Shown here piece after piece: positions 47,971 to 59,600 of a stretch of DNA of 62,000 nucleotides. Positions within the stretch are counted from its first letter, which is position 1. Every line of letters starts with the position of its first letter. The DNA lies in NCBI RefSeq assembly GCF_001039355.2, contig NW_019774970.1:67124-129123 (forward strand). Direction: 5' to 3'. The position numbers and the translations under genes are program-made. Below the pieces are notes generated by a model. That model ran no database searches, was not told where the DNA came from, and worked only from the letters and a program-made list of their open reading frames with translations. This DNA comes from Lingula anatina (lineage: Eukaryota > Brachiopoda > Lingulata > Lingulida > Lingulidae).

Positions 47971-50059
47971 TTACACAGCCACACTAGCAGCAGCTGCCCT
48001 CAGGAACGCCACTATCCCCCTGCTCACTGTTATCAGTCCGTTGTAATGATCCGCTGAGTGTACCATTACAGGTTGATCTGATGCACCGGAAGTCACACCT
48101 GGGGCACCGATATCAACAAAACCATTCTCATGATCGGCCGAGGGTTTCACTGCGGGATCTGAGGCGCCTGAAGTCGCTGGTGGGGCACCGAAAGAAACAA
48201 AACCGCCTTCATGATCGGCCGAGGGACCCCCTGCAGAATCTGAGGCACCAGAATTCGCTGCCGGGGCACCGAAAGCAACAAAGCCATTCTCATGATCGGC
48301 TGAGTGTTCCACAGCAGGATCTGAGGCACCTGACGTCGCTGCCGGAGCACCGAAAGCAACAAAGCCATTCTCATGATCGGCTGAGTGTTCCACTGCAGCA
48401 TCTGAGGCACCAGAATTCGCTGCCGGAGCACCGAAAGCAACAAAGCCATTCTCATGATCGGCTGAGTGTTCCACTGCAGCATCTGAGGCACCAGAATTCG
48501 CTGCCGGAGCACCGAAAGCAACAAAGCCATTCTCATGATCGGCTGAGTGCTCCACTGCAGGATCTGAGGCACCTGGAGTCGCTGCCGGAGCACCGAAAGC
48601 AACAAAGCCATTCTCATGATCGGCTGAGTGTTCCACTGCAGCATCTGAGGCACCAGAATTCGCTGCCGGAGCACCGAAAGCAACAAAGCCATTCTCATGA
48701 TCGGCTGAGTGTTCCACTGCAGGATCTGAGGCACCAGAATTCGCTGCCGGAGCACCGAAAGCAACAAAGCCATTCTCATGATCGGCTGAGTGCTCCACTG
48801 CAGGATCTGAGGCACCTAGAGGAACTGAGGCAGGAGCAGGAGCACGGGCTGCAGCCGCTCGGAGTGACGCAACTATCCCTCTAGTGTTGGAAACAAAGCC
48901 ATTGTAATGATCGGCAGAGTGTTCAACGGCTGCAGCGGCTGGGGCAAACTTTTGCTTCAGTGCAAAATATCTCCCGGGGCGACCAAAATAATATGGCGCC
49001 ATGTCGTCATGGTTACATGGGACCTCACTTGCTGCGCATGAGCAAACCACCTCGCCATTAGCGTTCCTTGTGCAGCCCCTGGTGGTGACAGCAACATTGG
49101 TCTCGCCGGCATGGCAACCACGGATCACAACTGAGATATAAGAAAGAACATGATGAAAAGAAAAAATTAAGAGGATGAAAAAAAAAAATGAATAGAAAGA
49201 AGAAAGAAAGAAAAAAGAGAGAGATATTATGTAATATGCACATGTTCAGTGTATGCTACATACATGAAGGAAAAAATCATTATAAACTCAAAGAAAAAAA
49301 TCATTACAAAGAATAGTAGAAAGAAAAGACAAAATGGAAGGAAAGTTCAACGGTTGATCAGATTAATAATGAAAAAAAAAAAAAAATAGACAAATATCTT
49401 ACACCCAGACTTAGGATTCCATCTACTGTAGCAGGCGCCCGAGTCGCAGTACGAGACAGCCACACCCGAGTCTTCATCAGGATTTGCGCATGCGCCAAAG
49501 CCAGCATTCACGTCTTCAACGTTGAACTCGCAGTAATAGCAGCCTGGAAAACACGCACTCAAAAACTTCTTAAATAGTCAATAAAACAAATATGCTTTAT
49601 CATTAAAAGGGGTTGATTCTAAACCCATTGTAAATGTGTCCCTAAACATGCAATATTTTAGAATTACATCTTTTCAGTGATGTACGGTTAAAAGGGACAC
49701 TTTTCTATAGTGAGCAATACGTACTTAGTGAGCATGCTTAATATTAATATCATAATACTATCACTAATAATGATAATCCATTAAAAGTCTAGAATATATT
49801 GAAAAGTTCAGGACACATTACGAAAAAGAAATATTTAAAAATGCAAGATAATTAACTATAAAAAATCAGATAAAACGTTTTAACTCCCTCGCAACGGACA
49901 CGCTAGCATTAAAATCGTTACGAAGTGAACAAAATTATGTGTAATGACCTCTAGGACAAACCAAACTTATGACAGAGTCGACTTTTTCTACTTACTGTAT
50001 TCCACATTATTGGGGGCAACAGCGACGAAGAGGTTCAGCAGCAGCAGTGAAAAGTACAT
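47971..50059 (-). CDS. Secreted Ly6/uPAR-head protein with 27-residue HSADHENGF repeats
   Basis: Exons are 50059-49996 (MYFSLLLLNLFVAVA, signal peptide), 49543-49403 and 49130-47971. Phases 1 and 1 close to 454 codons plus stop. Residues about 22-95 form a ten-cysteine three-finger (LU) domain: CYYC, GFGAC, YC, GAC, RGC, RGC, VCSC and terminal CN. After the domain come a short linker and nine 27-residue units of the type HSADHENGFVAFGAPA...GASD. Longer HSADHYNG...RGIVA.LRAAA segments cap both ends. Because the array is secreted and Cys-free, an extracellular structural or matrix role is plausible. The paired His residues (H..AD.H) might bind metal, but this is speculation. There is no clear GPI-anchor signal; the C terminus is only a short Ala-rich hydrophobic stretch. 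It is the tandem paralogue of the gene at 54004-56576, with the same head and an unrelated tail. I do not recognise a named family for the repeats. Confidence 0.88.
48090..48818 (-). repeat. Coding 81-bp minisatellite (nine units)
   Basis: The 81-bp unit is almost identical even at silent positions in the central seven units, and degenerate in the two units nearest the 3' end of the gene. This pattern suggests unequal exchange or gene conversion. The array leaves long stop-free frames on both strands that are not genes. Confidence 0.95.
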
Positions 50060-50111
50060 GATCACTTTGGCGGAGATATCAAGACTGTGTCCTCACTCCA
50101 ACGAAAAGGGC

Positions 50112-50121
50112 CATATATGAT
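50112..50121 (-). promoter_or_regulatory. Candidate TATA box of the HSADH-repeat gene
   Basis: CATATATGG on the minus strand about 55 nt upstream of the ATG, followed by a purine-rich leader. A plausible core promoter, weaker than that of the paralogue. Confidence 0.5.
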
Positions 50122-50627
50122 ACCCGTGTTTTGTTTTGGGCCAGTTTAGACTGTATTGGGACTGGACCTCCTCCCTTCCCCCACGTGTAACACTGGAATG
50201 CCTGCTTGATTGCTGTTTTATTCCCTTTTAACGTCGATAACATCGCTGTCAAAACTGGCTTTTCGATCTAACGAATTTCAAAGCAGTGGTCTAAACGTGT
50301 CCCTTGGTATTGGTTTGCGCCAGGCTGTCACGGTCAGTCGTATTAAACCACTCTCACAGATACGCCTTTGTCTTTAATAATTGTCTTTTGTATTTTTATA
50401 ATTTGATTTATGTTTCTTGTTTTACTCAGCGATAAGAAAAACACTATGTGTTTGTTCCTAATGGAGTGCCAGTGTACGAGTTGCAAGGACAGTTCGGTGG
50501 TGATTAATGTGAAATGATCTCGGGAGTGTGTAAGAGAGCTGATCAGGGTCGTAGACGGTGGCTGGGGGTAGTAGTGGCCAGCTGTGGAGTTCGGCAAAAC
50601 CACCTTCGCATACTAATATTCATACCT

Positions 50628-50795
50628 CAGGCCCGTAGCCAGCAATTTCAAAAGGGGGGTTCTTTTTCTGAAAAAGTGGACCTTTTCCCATAAAAACGCC
50701 ATGTATCTAGATCAAGATTTTCCCAAAGTGGACTTTTTCCTAGCGAAAGGGGCGGTTCTTTCGAACCCCCCCCCCCTGGCTACTGGTTTGTGCCT
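50628..50795. mobile_element. Short MITE, CAGGCCCGTAGCCAG terminus, copy 1
   Basis: Shares GGGGGGTTCTTTTTCTGAAA and AAAGTGGAC blocks with the element at 51886-52035. The right end, reversed, reads AGTAGCCAG like the left. A poly-C run lies near the right end. Non-coding. Confidence 0.8.
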
Positions 50796-51885
50796 AAAGA
50801 TGTGGTGTACACGTTTGTCAAATAATACACTGCCACCCTCTCGAGATAACAGTTACATATTGATTCTGTAAATATATATACTTGTACGTTTCGTCAGGAG
50901 TAAAAATTCTGTCCATAATTATAATCAAAGTCCAGAGGGACTTTGATTATAACAACAACTGAGAGTTCTCCCCCCATTAAATTCACACTGGTCAGGATTA
51001 TTGTGTCGTCAGAAGGTCAAAATCTAGGGAAGGGGGACACCAGGCTCAGTACCGTAGTGAACACGCTCGCACATGGCAGATTGAAACATTGCAGACAATC
51101 TTCAAAATTCGGTCTTATCGTTATATTTTTTAATCACTCGTTCAAGTTTTTTCGCTTTTTTGATAAGCCCACCCGGAACGTTCCCGGTCAAATGACTTCA
51201 CGTGCTTTATTTTCGTTTTGTTTTACACTGAGATTACTGACTTCACCTGTGGTGTTATAGAGCACATTGAGAGCCAAAGCCGTTCACACCTTGACGGTTT
51301 TAGTACTGAGAAGTCTTTGCTCTTTTAAATGTCGACTGTAAAGTTGCCCCGGCAACTGCATGACGGTATGAACAGTCTTGATAAGCAGGTGCCTAAGGGA
51401 TGGGGGCATACAAAAGTAAGATAAGGTAAAACAATTGATACGATGCGTTTTTTTTTGAGAAAAAAAAATCCATGATAATCCCAAGATAGAACTTTTTGAT
51501 GCAAGGCCAGTTTGACATGCATGGTGTCATGCCGGTTTAAATAGCTGTCGACACATTTCTAGTTTGATGTGTGGTACATCGTGTAGCTAGTAAAAGATAG
51601 AGATCAATGGCCATCCCCGTCTAATCATGATTTTAAGGAATTTTAAGTGAATAGAAAGGGACTATTATTGACGATGCAGACTTACATGTAATGATAATGG
51701 CCAGCATTAATTTTTGTCAAAGCGGTGACTTATTCTAAACTCTACCGGTTTTTATGCAAGAGGTTATTTGCTGGGACCCAGGAGAGCCCGTCCTCGTTTC
51801 CGCGACTCCCCGATTCCGTGGCCAGCTCGTTTTTGTGGTAAACTGACTTGCGTCATCTGGGATTTAAACACGTGACTTTCAATCC

Positions 51886-52035
51886 CAGGTCCGTAGCCAG
51901 CAATTTCAAAAGGGGGGTTCTTTTTCTGAAAAAGTGGACCTTTTTCCATAAAGACTTCATGTACCTAGATAAAATTTTACCCAAAGTGGACCTTTTCCGA
52001 GCAAAATCCCCCGAATCCCCCTGACTACAGGCCTG
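51886..52035. mobile_element. Short MITE, CAGGTCCGTAGCCAG terminus, copy 2
   Basis: The termini CAGGTCCGTAGCCAG and CTGACTACAGGCCTG are inverted repeats. The pentamer AATCC flanks both sides (51881-51885 and 52036-52040), a probable target-site duplication. Same family as 50628-50795. Confidence 0.85.
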
Positions 52036-53841
52036 AATCCTTTACAATGGATGTTGATGACTACCGATTGACCTGTGCTGACCTTTCCACATGACCTTCA
52101 CCGATGGAAAGTAGGTTGAGCAGTTTTCCTACATTTCTCCCCCCCCCCCTCCCCCTCCCGTTCATTCAAAAGCCAGTATCTGAGTCACGTGACAAGGTAT
52201 ATTACAATCACGGGATCTGAATGCGATTTTCAATTCTTTATTTCTGCGTACTGGGCGCGTGTTAGACGTTAAATTTGAAATAGATATTGTTTATTCGGAG
52301 TGTTTGATGTTTTGAAAGTATTGTTTTTGCGTATCATTTTCAATTTCACCTAAAACCTCTTTGTACGCCCGTTTAAAGTAATCAAACACAATTTTTAGAA
52401 TTTTCCTTTTGGAAAAAATTACTACTTATAACATTCTAAAATACGAACCCACGTTTAAGTGTCTAATTGTGTCCAAGACAGCAGAGTTATCACGGAGCCG
52501 CAGAAGCTTCGTTGGTAGGCTTTATATCAAATAGAAGCTTTCTAACTTGTCACGGTGGAGGCAAGTTTGGATCTACATGTATATATATGCAATTACAATT
52601 GATGACCCGGGTGCCGTACAAATATATTTCCTCCGGCGCAACGCCAGTCCCCGACCATGGTCTAATCATCAACGTTAAAGTATATGAAGCCATGTTTAAG
52701 AAGCCGACACGGTGCGTTCCTAGCTATAGATAGATTATTATTATTATTATTGTTTATTTATTTATTATTTTTTTTTTGCCATCACTTTGCTTTATGCTGA
52801 AATTTAGTCTGGCTTCACCTATGACGTTAAAGAGCACAACAAGATCAAAGGCAGTTCACTCCGGGACGGTTTTAATTTTAAACCATAGTCAAGTTAACTT
52901 AACTAATTGTCTTTAAAAGTGTATTCTCATTTCGCGTTTTTTTTTCTGATGAGATTTAATGATATGCGTCTCATTTAATGGGTGAGTGAGGGATTGTCAA
53001 AGTTTTTTTTTTTTTTTTTTGCTACTTGCCGGTAAGCGCAGCTCATAAATCGACATTGTCACGAATATCGTTCACATAAAGCTGGTTCATAGCGTTTAAG
53101 CATAGTTTTAGTGTTGTTATCTCTACAGCTTTTGTCTAGAAGAGATGTAAAATTTTGATCTGTAAAGGCAATGAGATTGCACTGAAGAAGGACACATTTT
53201 CACCCGTGCAGCACTCCAAGCCGCATCAAAGATTTTCGATGCATGATTTTCATTCTCTCTCCAATATCTCTGTACTTTTTTCTCTTCAACTTTGTCTTTT
53301 CTGCCGAAGGCCAATTTCGTCCAACTTATAATGTGATGCTATATAACCGGCTCTAATACACAATGAATTCACACTATAACACATTTTGTAACATTTAACC
53401 ACAAGTACATTTTTATTAATGGATTTATTTAGTCAATAATCTATATCCAGCGCCTGGAAATGCCTGAACAAATATTTTACAAATTACTTCGTTACTGTTG
53501 CTGTGAATGTGTTGTTATATTTAGCAAGTTAAGCTATATCTGACCAGTTAAAAAAAGCTCAGGTAATTTGACATAATATTTATAGAATTTCCATAACTGC
53601 TGATCATAGTTTAGGCAAGGATCTGAAGAAGCGGATTGTCGCCCGGCCCGGGGTTAAAGTATTAACCTGTTGTGTGCCCTATCGACATACGAGTAAGTGC
53701 AGACATTAGAAGAGAACGAATGCGACAGTTGAGACCTGCTTTTTGTGAACATCTACAACATTTTGAACAGAGATTGTAAAATGGTGTTTTAGTGGGGCAC
53801 CTGTTAGCTAGGTAAGCTCGCAATAAATAAATATATAACAG

Positions 53842-53875
<34 letters not shown>

Positions 53876-53900
53876 TTACACAAATGAGAACAAACGTATC
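52036..53900. other. Intergenic between the Ly6-head paralogues
   Basis: It holds a poly-C tract (52140-52152), (TTA)n near 52735-52765, a T run near 53002-53020 and a GA repeat near 53840-53875. A minus-strand frame at 53314-53123 (starts MAFGRKDKVEEKKVQRYW) is unusually Lys/Glu-rich. It could be a fragment of an unrecognised gene, but without splice context I do not call it. Confidence 0.45.
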
Positions 53901-53921
53901 TTTTATAGCTGAGATTTCAAC

Positions 53922-53927
53922 TTTATT
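53922..53927 (-). promoter_or_regulatory. Poly(A) signal of the Gly-Tyr-tail gene
   Basis: AATAAA on the minus strand about 77 nt after the stop codon at 54004. Confidence 0.65.
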
Positions 53928-54003
53928 TTTGTAAACCAGATATAGGAGTGATCCTACAACATATTACACCCGAAAGCTAATGAGAACCCTGTTATCAGTG
54001 AAC

Positions 54004-56576
54004 TTAATAAACCTTTTTGCCGTAACCGTAAGGGCCTCCATAGCCATAGGGACGACCGTAGCCATAGGGACGACCGTAGCCATAGCTACCGCCGTAACCA
54101 GAGGGACGACCGTAACCGTAGCCTTTACCGTAACCGTCGTAGCCAGAGCTGTATTTTTCACCGTAGTATGGGGCCATGTTGTCATCGTTACATGGGACTG
54201 GACCGGCGGCGCAGGAGCAGACGACTTCGCCATTAGCATTTCTGGTGCAGCCGTTGATGACTGGGACGACGTTGGTCTCGCCGGCAAGACATCCACGGAT
54301 CACGACTGGAAATGGGAAGACAGACAGAATACAGAGAGAGAATCACTTGGACATTTGCACTGAGAAGACATGGAATTCGTTGACTGTAGGTGGAGGTTTA
54401 AAGTGGGGCATGACGGCTGGGAGGGGTGGGGTGGGGTGGGGTGGGGGGCTCATTTAGCTGAGCATGTTTATATCCGTTAAACAAGAAAGGGGGATAAAAC
54501 AGGGGATAGAGAATATTTTCACACTGTGCCCAACCCCATGTAAGTTCCAACGTCTGTCAACCCCTCAAAACTTTGATTACAATTCCGGGTGTATCTCATC
54601 AAATACTTGTACTCTCTTGTCGTGTTTCCGTTTGCAAGAGGTCCAAAACTTGGGGAGTGCATGTGCGTGTACGCGCTTTTTTTTTCTTTGAATAAGTGTG
54701 AGTGTACATGTGTGCTTGTGTGTGTTTATGTGTGTTATCAATGTGGTGACTTATCACTACTGCCACATGCTATATAATCCATCGACTATCACCTAGCATT
54801 CCAATAGAGCCATCCTAGCTCCGGTGGCACAATCGGTTAGCGCGCCGTACTTATAGACAGTACTCCGCCCTGATAACAGGGTTGAGGCATGCGGAGGTTG
54901 TGAGTTCGATCCTCACCCGGAGCAATGTGAATTTTTACTACATGTATCATCAAATGTGCTGGTGCATCAGAACTGATGTCAATTAGACCTCATAGATTTT
55001 AGATCCATAGATTTTAGATCGATCTATCCCTGTGGGGAGTCTCACTTGTCTTACTGTCAGCTTAGCCGGCTTAAGCGTCTGTTCCGCCTACTGAAAACTG
55101 TAAGGGGGTAATTAACTATGGTGCGCGCTCAGCTGACTACAATTTATCGTGAACCCCCAGGGAGTTAGGTCGATCTAAATCTTAATCTCTGGATCGATCT
55201 AAATCTCTGGGAATACACCCTTAGGTACAGAACATATATTGCTTGTTGTGTGAAGTTAAAAATCTTCAGTTCAGTGACCTATACCCACAAATGTAGACAA
55301 ATTTCTAAAGCAAAGCATACCTTGACGATTATGATAAAGATAATGCAATAGATAAAATAGATTACACGTCGATTATTTCGGGTAGGCAAACAATATAACG
55401 GATACTGCACAGACGCAAAAAGAGTTAAATAGTTTTAACATTGAATCCGGTGAGAAATCATTAATTGTACGACAAATTTAAAACAGAAAAGAAGTGCTGC
55501 ATCAAACAAAACAAAAAGGCAGTCCTTTTGCATTTTGTTAAAACTCAATACATTCCATTATATTGGTTTACCATTATACAACAATGCTTCCCTTATCAGT
55601 GCTCTCTGACCACAGGGTGCGCTGACAGTCTGTTACAAAATCATTGCATGCTCATCATACCTTAATATCGCACACTATTTAACAAGCCGCTGATATAAGA
55701 GGGCAACTTATCAGAGCTGTATATTTTTCCAGATCCTCATGATTAAAACGTTACAAAATAAAAACAAATACTGTAAAATATAATGCTATGTGTTCTCAGG
55801 ACTTACATCCTGTGAGTGGGTTGTAACGGCTGTAACAGGTGCCCGAGGGACATTCCCAGACATCGACACCGCTGGCTTCACTTGGGGCAGCGCAGGCACC
55901 AAACCCGGCATTGGAATCCCTGGTGTTGTATTCACATTGGTAGCAGTCTGAAAACAACGCACGGATATTAGTCTCGGTGTTTTGTTTGAATGACTATTTT
56001 TTTCGATTTCATCAATCGATCTTTCTCGAAGATGAGAAAAGATTGCAACGGCAATGGGCGTGAGAATGAGGTATTTGCCTTAGTAGCTTTTCGAAATGCT
56101 CCCAAAGAAATGTTTTTGGTTTATATTTATATAATAAAGGAAATGAGAAAATATGTTTGTTTAAAACCATGGATAGAAAAAGTAAGTGTCAACAGCTAGT
56201 TTCGTAAATGGACAAGCTATACTTCATTTAAAATAATGCTATGCCCAAGTTTTAGTCTCGCGGCTCGAAAAGCTCTTGAAACGTGAATATTAAAGGTACA
56301 TGTTACTAAAATAGCCACGTTAGACATTATTTATGAAAAAACCTAATCTAAGCGATGAAATATTTGATATAGGTAGAAATCCTGATGATAGGTAAAAACA
56401 TCAAACTCAGATCTCGCCATCCAAAAGCTGAAATGAAAAGTGACGAAACTTTAGCATTGTGATAATTAAATTACTAAATAATATAAAAGGAATGAATAAA
56501 TAAAATGTTACTCACTGCTGTAGCCCTTGTCGGCAGCGGCAAAGCCGATGAAAGCAACGACGAGAAGGAATTTCAT
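54004..56576 (-). CDS. Secreted Ly6/uPAR-head protein with Gly-Tyr-rich tail
   Basis: Exons are 56576-56516 ([20 protein letters not shown], signal peptide), 55947-55807 and 54305-54004. Phases 1 and 1 close to 167 codons plus stop. The ten-cysteine three-finger domain (CYQC, GFGAC, EC, GTC, RGC, NGC, VCSC, PCND) is nearly superimposable on that of the gene at 47971-50059; the middle exons are both exactly 141 nt. The C-terminal 45 residues are [11 protein letters not shown] repeats, resembling structural secreted proteins such as shell-matrix, cement or periostracal Gly-Tyr proteins. This similarity is compositional only. No membrane anchor is visible. A strong TATA box precedes the gene, and a tRNA-Ile gene lies antisense in intron 2. 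It is probably an abundant secreted structural or matrix protein. Confidence 0.9.
54818..54924 (+). tRNA. tRNA-Ile(UAU) with 33-nt intron
   Basis: The acceptor stem is GCTCCGG/CCGGAGC with discriminator A, anticodon TAT at 54852-54854, intron 54856-54888 (hairpin CCCTG-ATAA-CAGGG). The T arm is GTGAGTTCGATCCTCAC, and TTTTT begins 8 nt after the 3' end. It lies in intron 2 of the Gly-Tyr-tail gene on the opposite strand. Its flanks do not match those of the copies at 28 and 31.8 kb, so it moved or arose independently. Confidence 0.94.
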
Positions 56577-56637
56577 GTTGAAGGCGTCAGTGTTCCTGCA
56601 CAGAGTTGAAGGATAGCGGCTTCTACCCAGCGGGTCC

Positions 56638-56654
56638 CCTTATATATATATCCC
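56638..56654 (-). promoter_or_regulatory. TATA box of the Gly-Tyr-tail gene
   Basis: The minus strand reads GGGATATATATATAAGGGG about 65-75 nt upstream of the ATG, leaving a short leader of roughly 40 nt after a normal TATA-to-start spacing. This is typical of highly expressed secreted-protein genes. Confidence 0.75.
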
Positions 56655-56659
56655 ACCGA

Positions 56660-59600
56660 CACCCCCAGCAACACGACACTTCAACCCACTTGTGGTAAAA
56701 TATGCAAATTAACCTTCATTTTGACAAAGCTGTAGGTTTTTTTTTCACTTAAACGGCGCATTTTAAAACAAATTAGTATGGGTCACAGAAGTACTTTAAT
56801 ATTTCAATAATTCAATTGTTATGGGTTTTGTTATTTTAGATATTTTGTCCATGCGATCGCATGGACTTTTCAATTGTATGTCCTGATTAGTACTTTGACG
56901 TATAACTGGATGACCCGGAATTGCATGTAAGTAGTCATATTTGTAATAAATGGATTACTGACGAACAGCAATAATAATTTCTTTGTTGTCCTGATTTAAC
57001 CGTTACAGTTGATTAAATTGTTTTTGATGGCGGCTTTACATTGGCAGTGATTAGGTACCTCACGAACATATGGCAGTGCACGTACAAGTTCCCGCGAACT
57101 GTTTTAACTAAAATTCGATACAAAAAGGGGTGACACTCGAAAATAAAAACGTGCGTCTTCATAGCATAAATAGAGCAAAGAAGCAGCCTTTGATTGCAGT
57201 ATAAATAAAATTCATTTTGCATACATTTTGTAAAGAAATAAATGTACTTTTTTCTATAATTTTCCAATGATGATACTTTTTAAGTTAACCATATCCAAGT
57301 AAGTATTCTAGTGAGACCAGTTTTATTCACATTTTTTCTGAAATCACTTTTATTGACCAGAGAGAGAGAGAGGGAGAGAGCGAGAGAGAGAGAACGCACG
57401 CATTTTTTAATTTGTTTTATTTTTATTTGTCTCACGCCCTTGTTCAACTACGCACGTGCACTTGCCTCTGATATATAGCTTTCCAGTATTAACAAACAAG
57501 TGCTTTTAATGCGTTAAAATCCCACCATCAAGGTGATGTCATAGAGAAATAGATTGTTTTCAGTATATAAAGGTATATCCCAATTATTCCACTATTGAAT
57601 TCAGTTCTGTTTTATACTTATTAGCAGATTAAAAATAAATTATGAACAGAAACACAAATTCTTCAGCTTCAATACGAAAAAACGTACAGGTCCACATTTG
57701 TCCGAATTTGCTTGCCAGAAGTAATCAGAACTCAGTTTTTCCCTAAAATATCCTCAGCAGCAAGCGGAGGGTGATACGGCGACTCGCGTGTGACGTCCAT
57801 TTTACATGGAAATCATGGCCCGTATGCCTCTGCCATTAATAAACTTCTAGAAGCGAAGTAAGCACGACATGATCACTGAAGGGATGGACAAATAAGCTGA
57901 TAAATGAAAGAATGAATAAATAAGCTAATAAATAAGCTAATAAATAAATACACTAGCTTACCGCATGCTGCCGTCGTCGGGGAATTTCATCACATCAGTG
58001 CCTGACGAAGGAAAACTCGGATAGTGTATCTTTTTACTCATTTATGATTTATCAAACAGTTGTTCACGACGAAAGAAGTCACATTTTACTTTATTATTAA
58101 TGTTTTAATGGTGGAAGCAAGTTTTTTTTCTTCTTTTTTTCAGAAAAGGAGTTACGTGAAGCAGCTTTCATTTATGACACGACATAAATATTGAGTAAGC
58201 AGGGATTCTGAGATATGTATTGGCTCCTTTTGTAATAAAAGTGGCTGAAAAGTAAAAAAAGGACACGTCACGGGAATAATTTAAACCAGAAATCAACTGA
58301 AACTGACGAATATGAAATTTATTTGTGTTATCAGAAGCGTGTCTGTAAACTGTTATCGTTTTGCTGTACAGTGTGTTGGAGTATCAGCTGTAACTTAAAG
58401 ACATATATATTTCTAATAAAAAAAAAAAAGATTGCTCGAATTATAGCAGGTTTAATTGTTAGATGTATTCCTGATAACGGTTTTGATGCGATCATTAACT
58501 TTAATACTGCGCATGCTGATGGCATATTATGCTCACATCAAAGGCAGGCGTTGTGTCAGGTCTTTGCATTTTTGTTTGAATTTCTACGAATTTTCAGGCA
58601 ACCTTTCTATTTCATTTTTCTACAAAGATGACCACAACGACATACACCGACTAAAGCTGTCAGTGTGTTTTCGAGTAACCAATTTGCTTCCTGGCAGCGT
58701 ATTGCCGTGCCATGAGATCAGGTTCGTGTTCAGCTCTCATTATAAGTTGATTGAAATCCAGCGTGGCAATACAAAATTCAAGTTAAACGGAACATCAACA
58801 GATGTAACCGGCGACGACTGGATTATAAAAAAATATAAAAATGATGATAATCGTCATCATCATCATCATCAAATAAAAAAATGAAAATTACATTTCATAT
58901 TGGAAACCCTTACAAGGTAAATGGTATGAGCTCCATTTCATTCCTTATTAGATTGAAAGAACAAATGGATGAATAATATTAAGAGTAATTATAAAAACAT
59001 CATCATCCTAAGAAAATGTTAAGATTGGATAGATATCAAAAGAGGAGGGGTATCGTCTTTGTCATGAAACGGTCACTGTCCGGTCAGTCCCTGTAAACAT
59101 GCCAAAGTTCAAACAGAAATAGACGGCAACTGTTTAGAGTTGACCACTGAACCACTGATGCTACTGATATATATCTGCTGCCTGGGGTAAGCAGGGGGGT
59201 CTCCGAATGATCATGAAAGGCAGACAGACATACAAACCTCAACAAATCCAACCGGTAGTTAACTGATTTACTTATTTCTTGTTTAAATCCGGCCTGAACG
59301 AGTTTGCAGACTTTTCCACACGCGCTCTAAATGGAAACCCACTTGGATTTTCATTTATCATCAGCTGGATGCTTTTACATGTGTCGGGAATAGATAAATT
59401 CACAAAGTAAAAATAAATAAATAAATAAATAAAAAGAATTTATGACAAATAGAAAAATTGAAAAATAAATGAATAAGGTCTTGGTCATTGAGCAGAGGCG
59501 AAGGAATTTTTTTTTGTCAAACTGTAAGAAAAAAAAAGACGAAGCATGCTATTTCACCGGGAGAAAATGGCTGCATAACATGACATCTCATGATATCACC

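Noticed and set aside
48090-48818. Regular 81-bp repeats as a CRISPR array
   Set aside because: The repeats are contiguous with no unique spacers, in frame within an exon, and in a eukaryotic genome.
48081-48884. Long + strand frame (267 codons) and a second minus-strand frame (222 codons) over the 81-bp array
   Set aside because: They are antisense or shifted readings of the in-phase repeat, with no splice context. The spliced minus-strand frame with signal peptide and Ly6 head explains the region.
58456-58884. 142-codon + frame ending in a His run
   Set aside because: The His run is a (CAT)n microsatellite. The frame overlaps another of equal quality, and no domain or splice signal is convincing.
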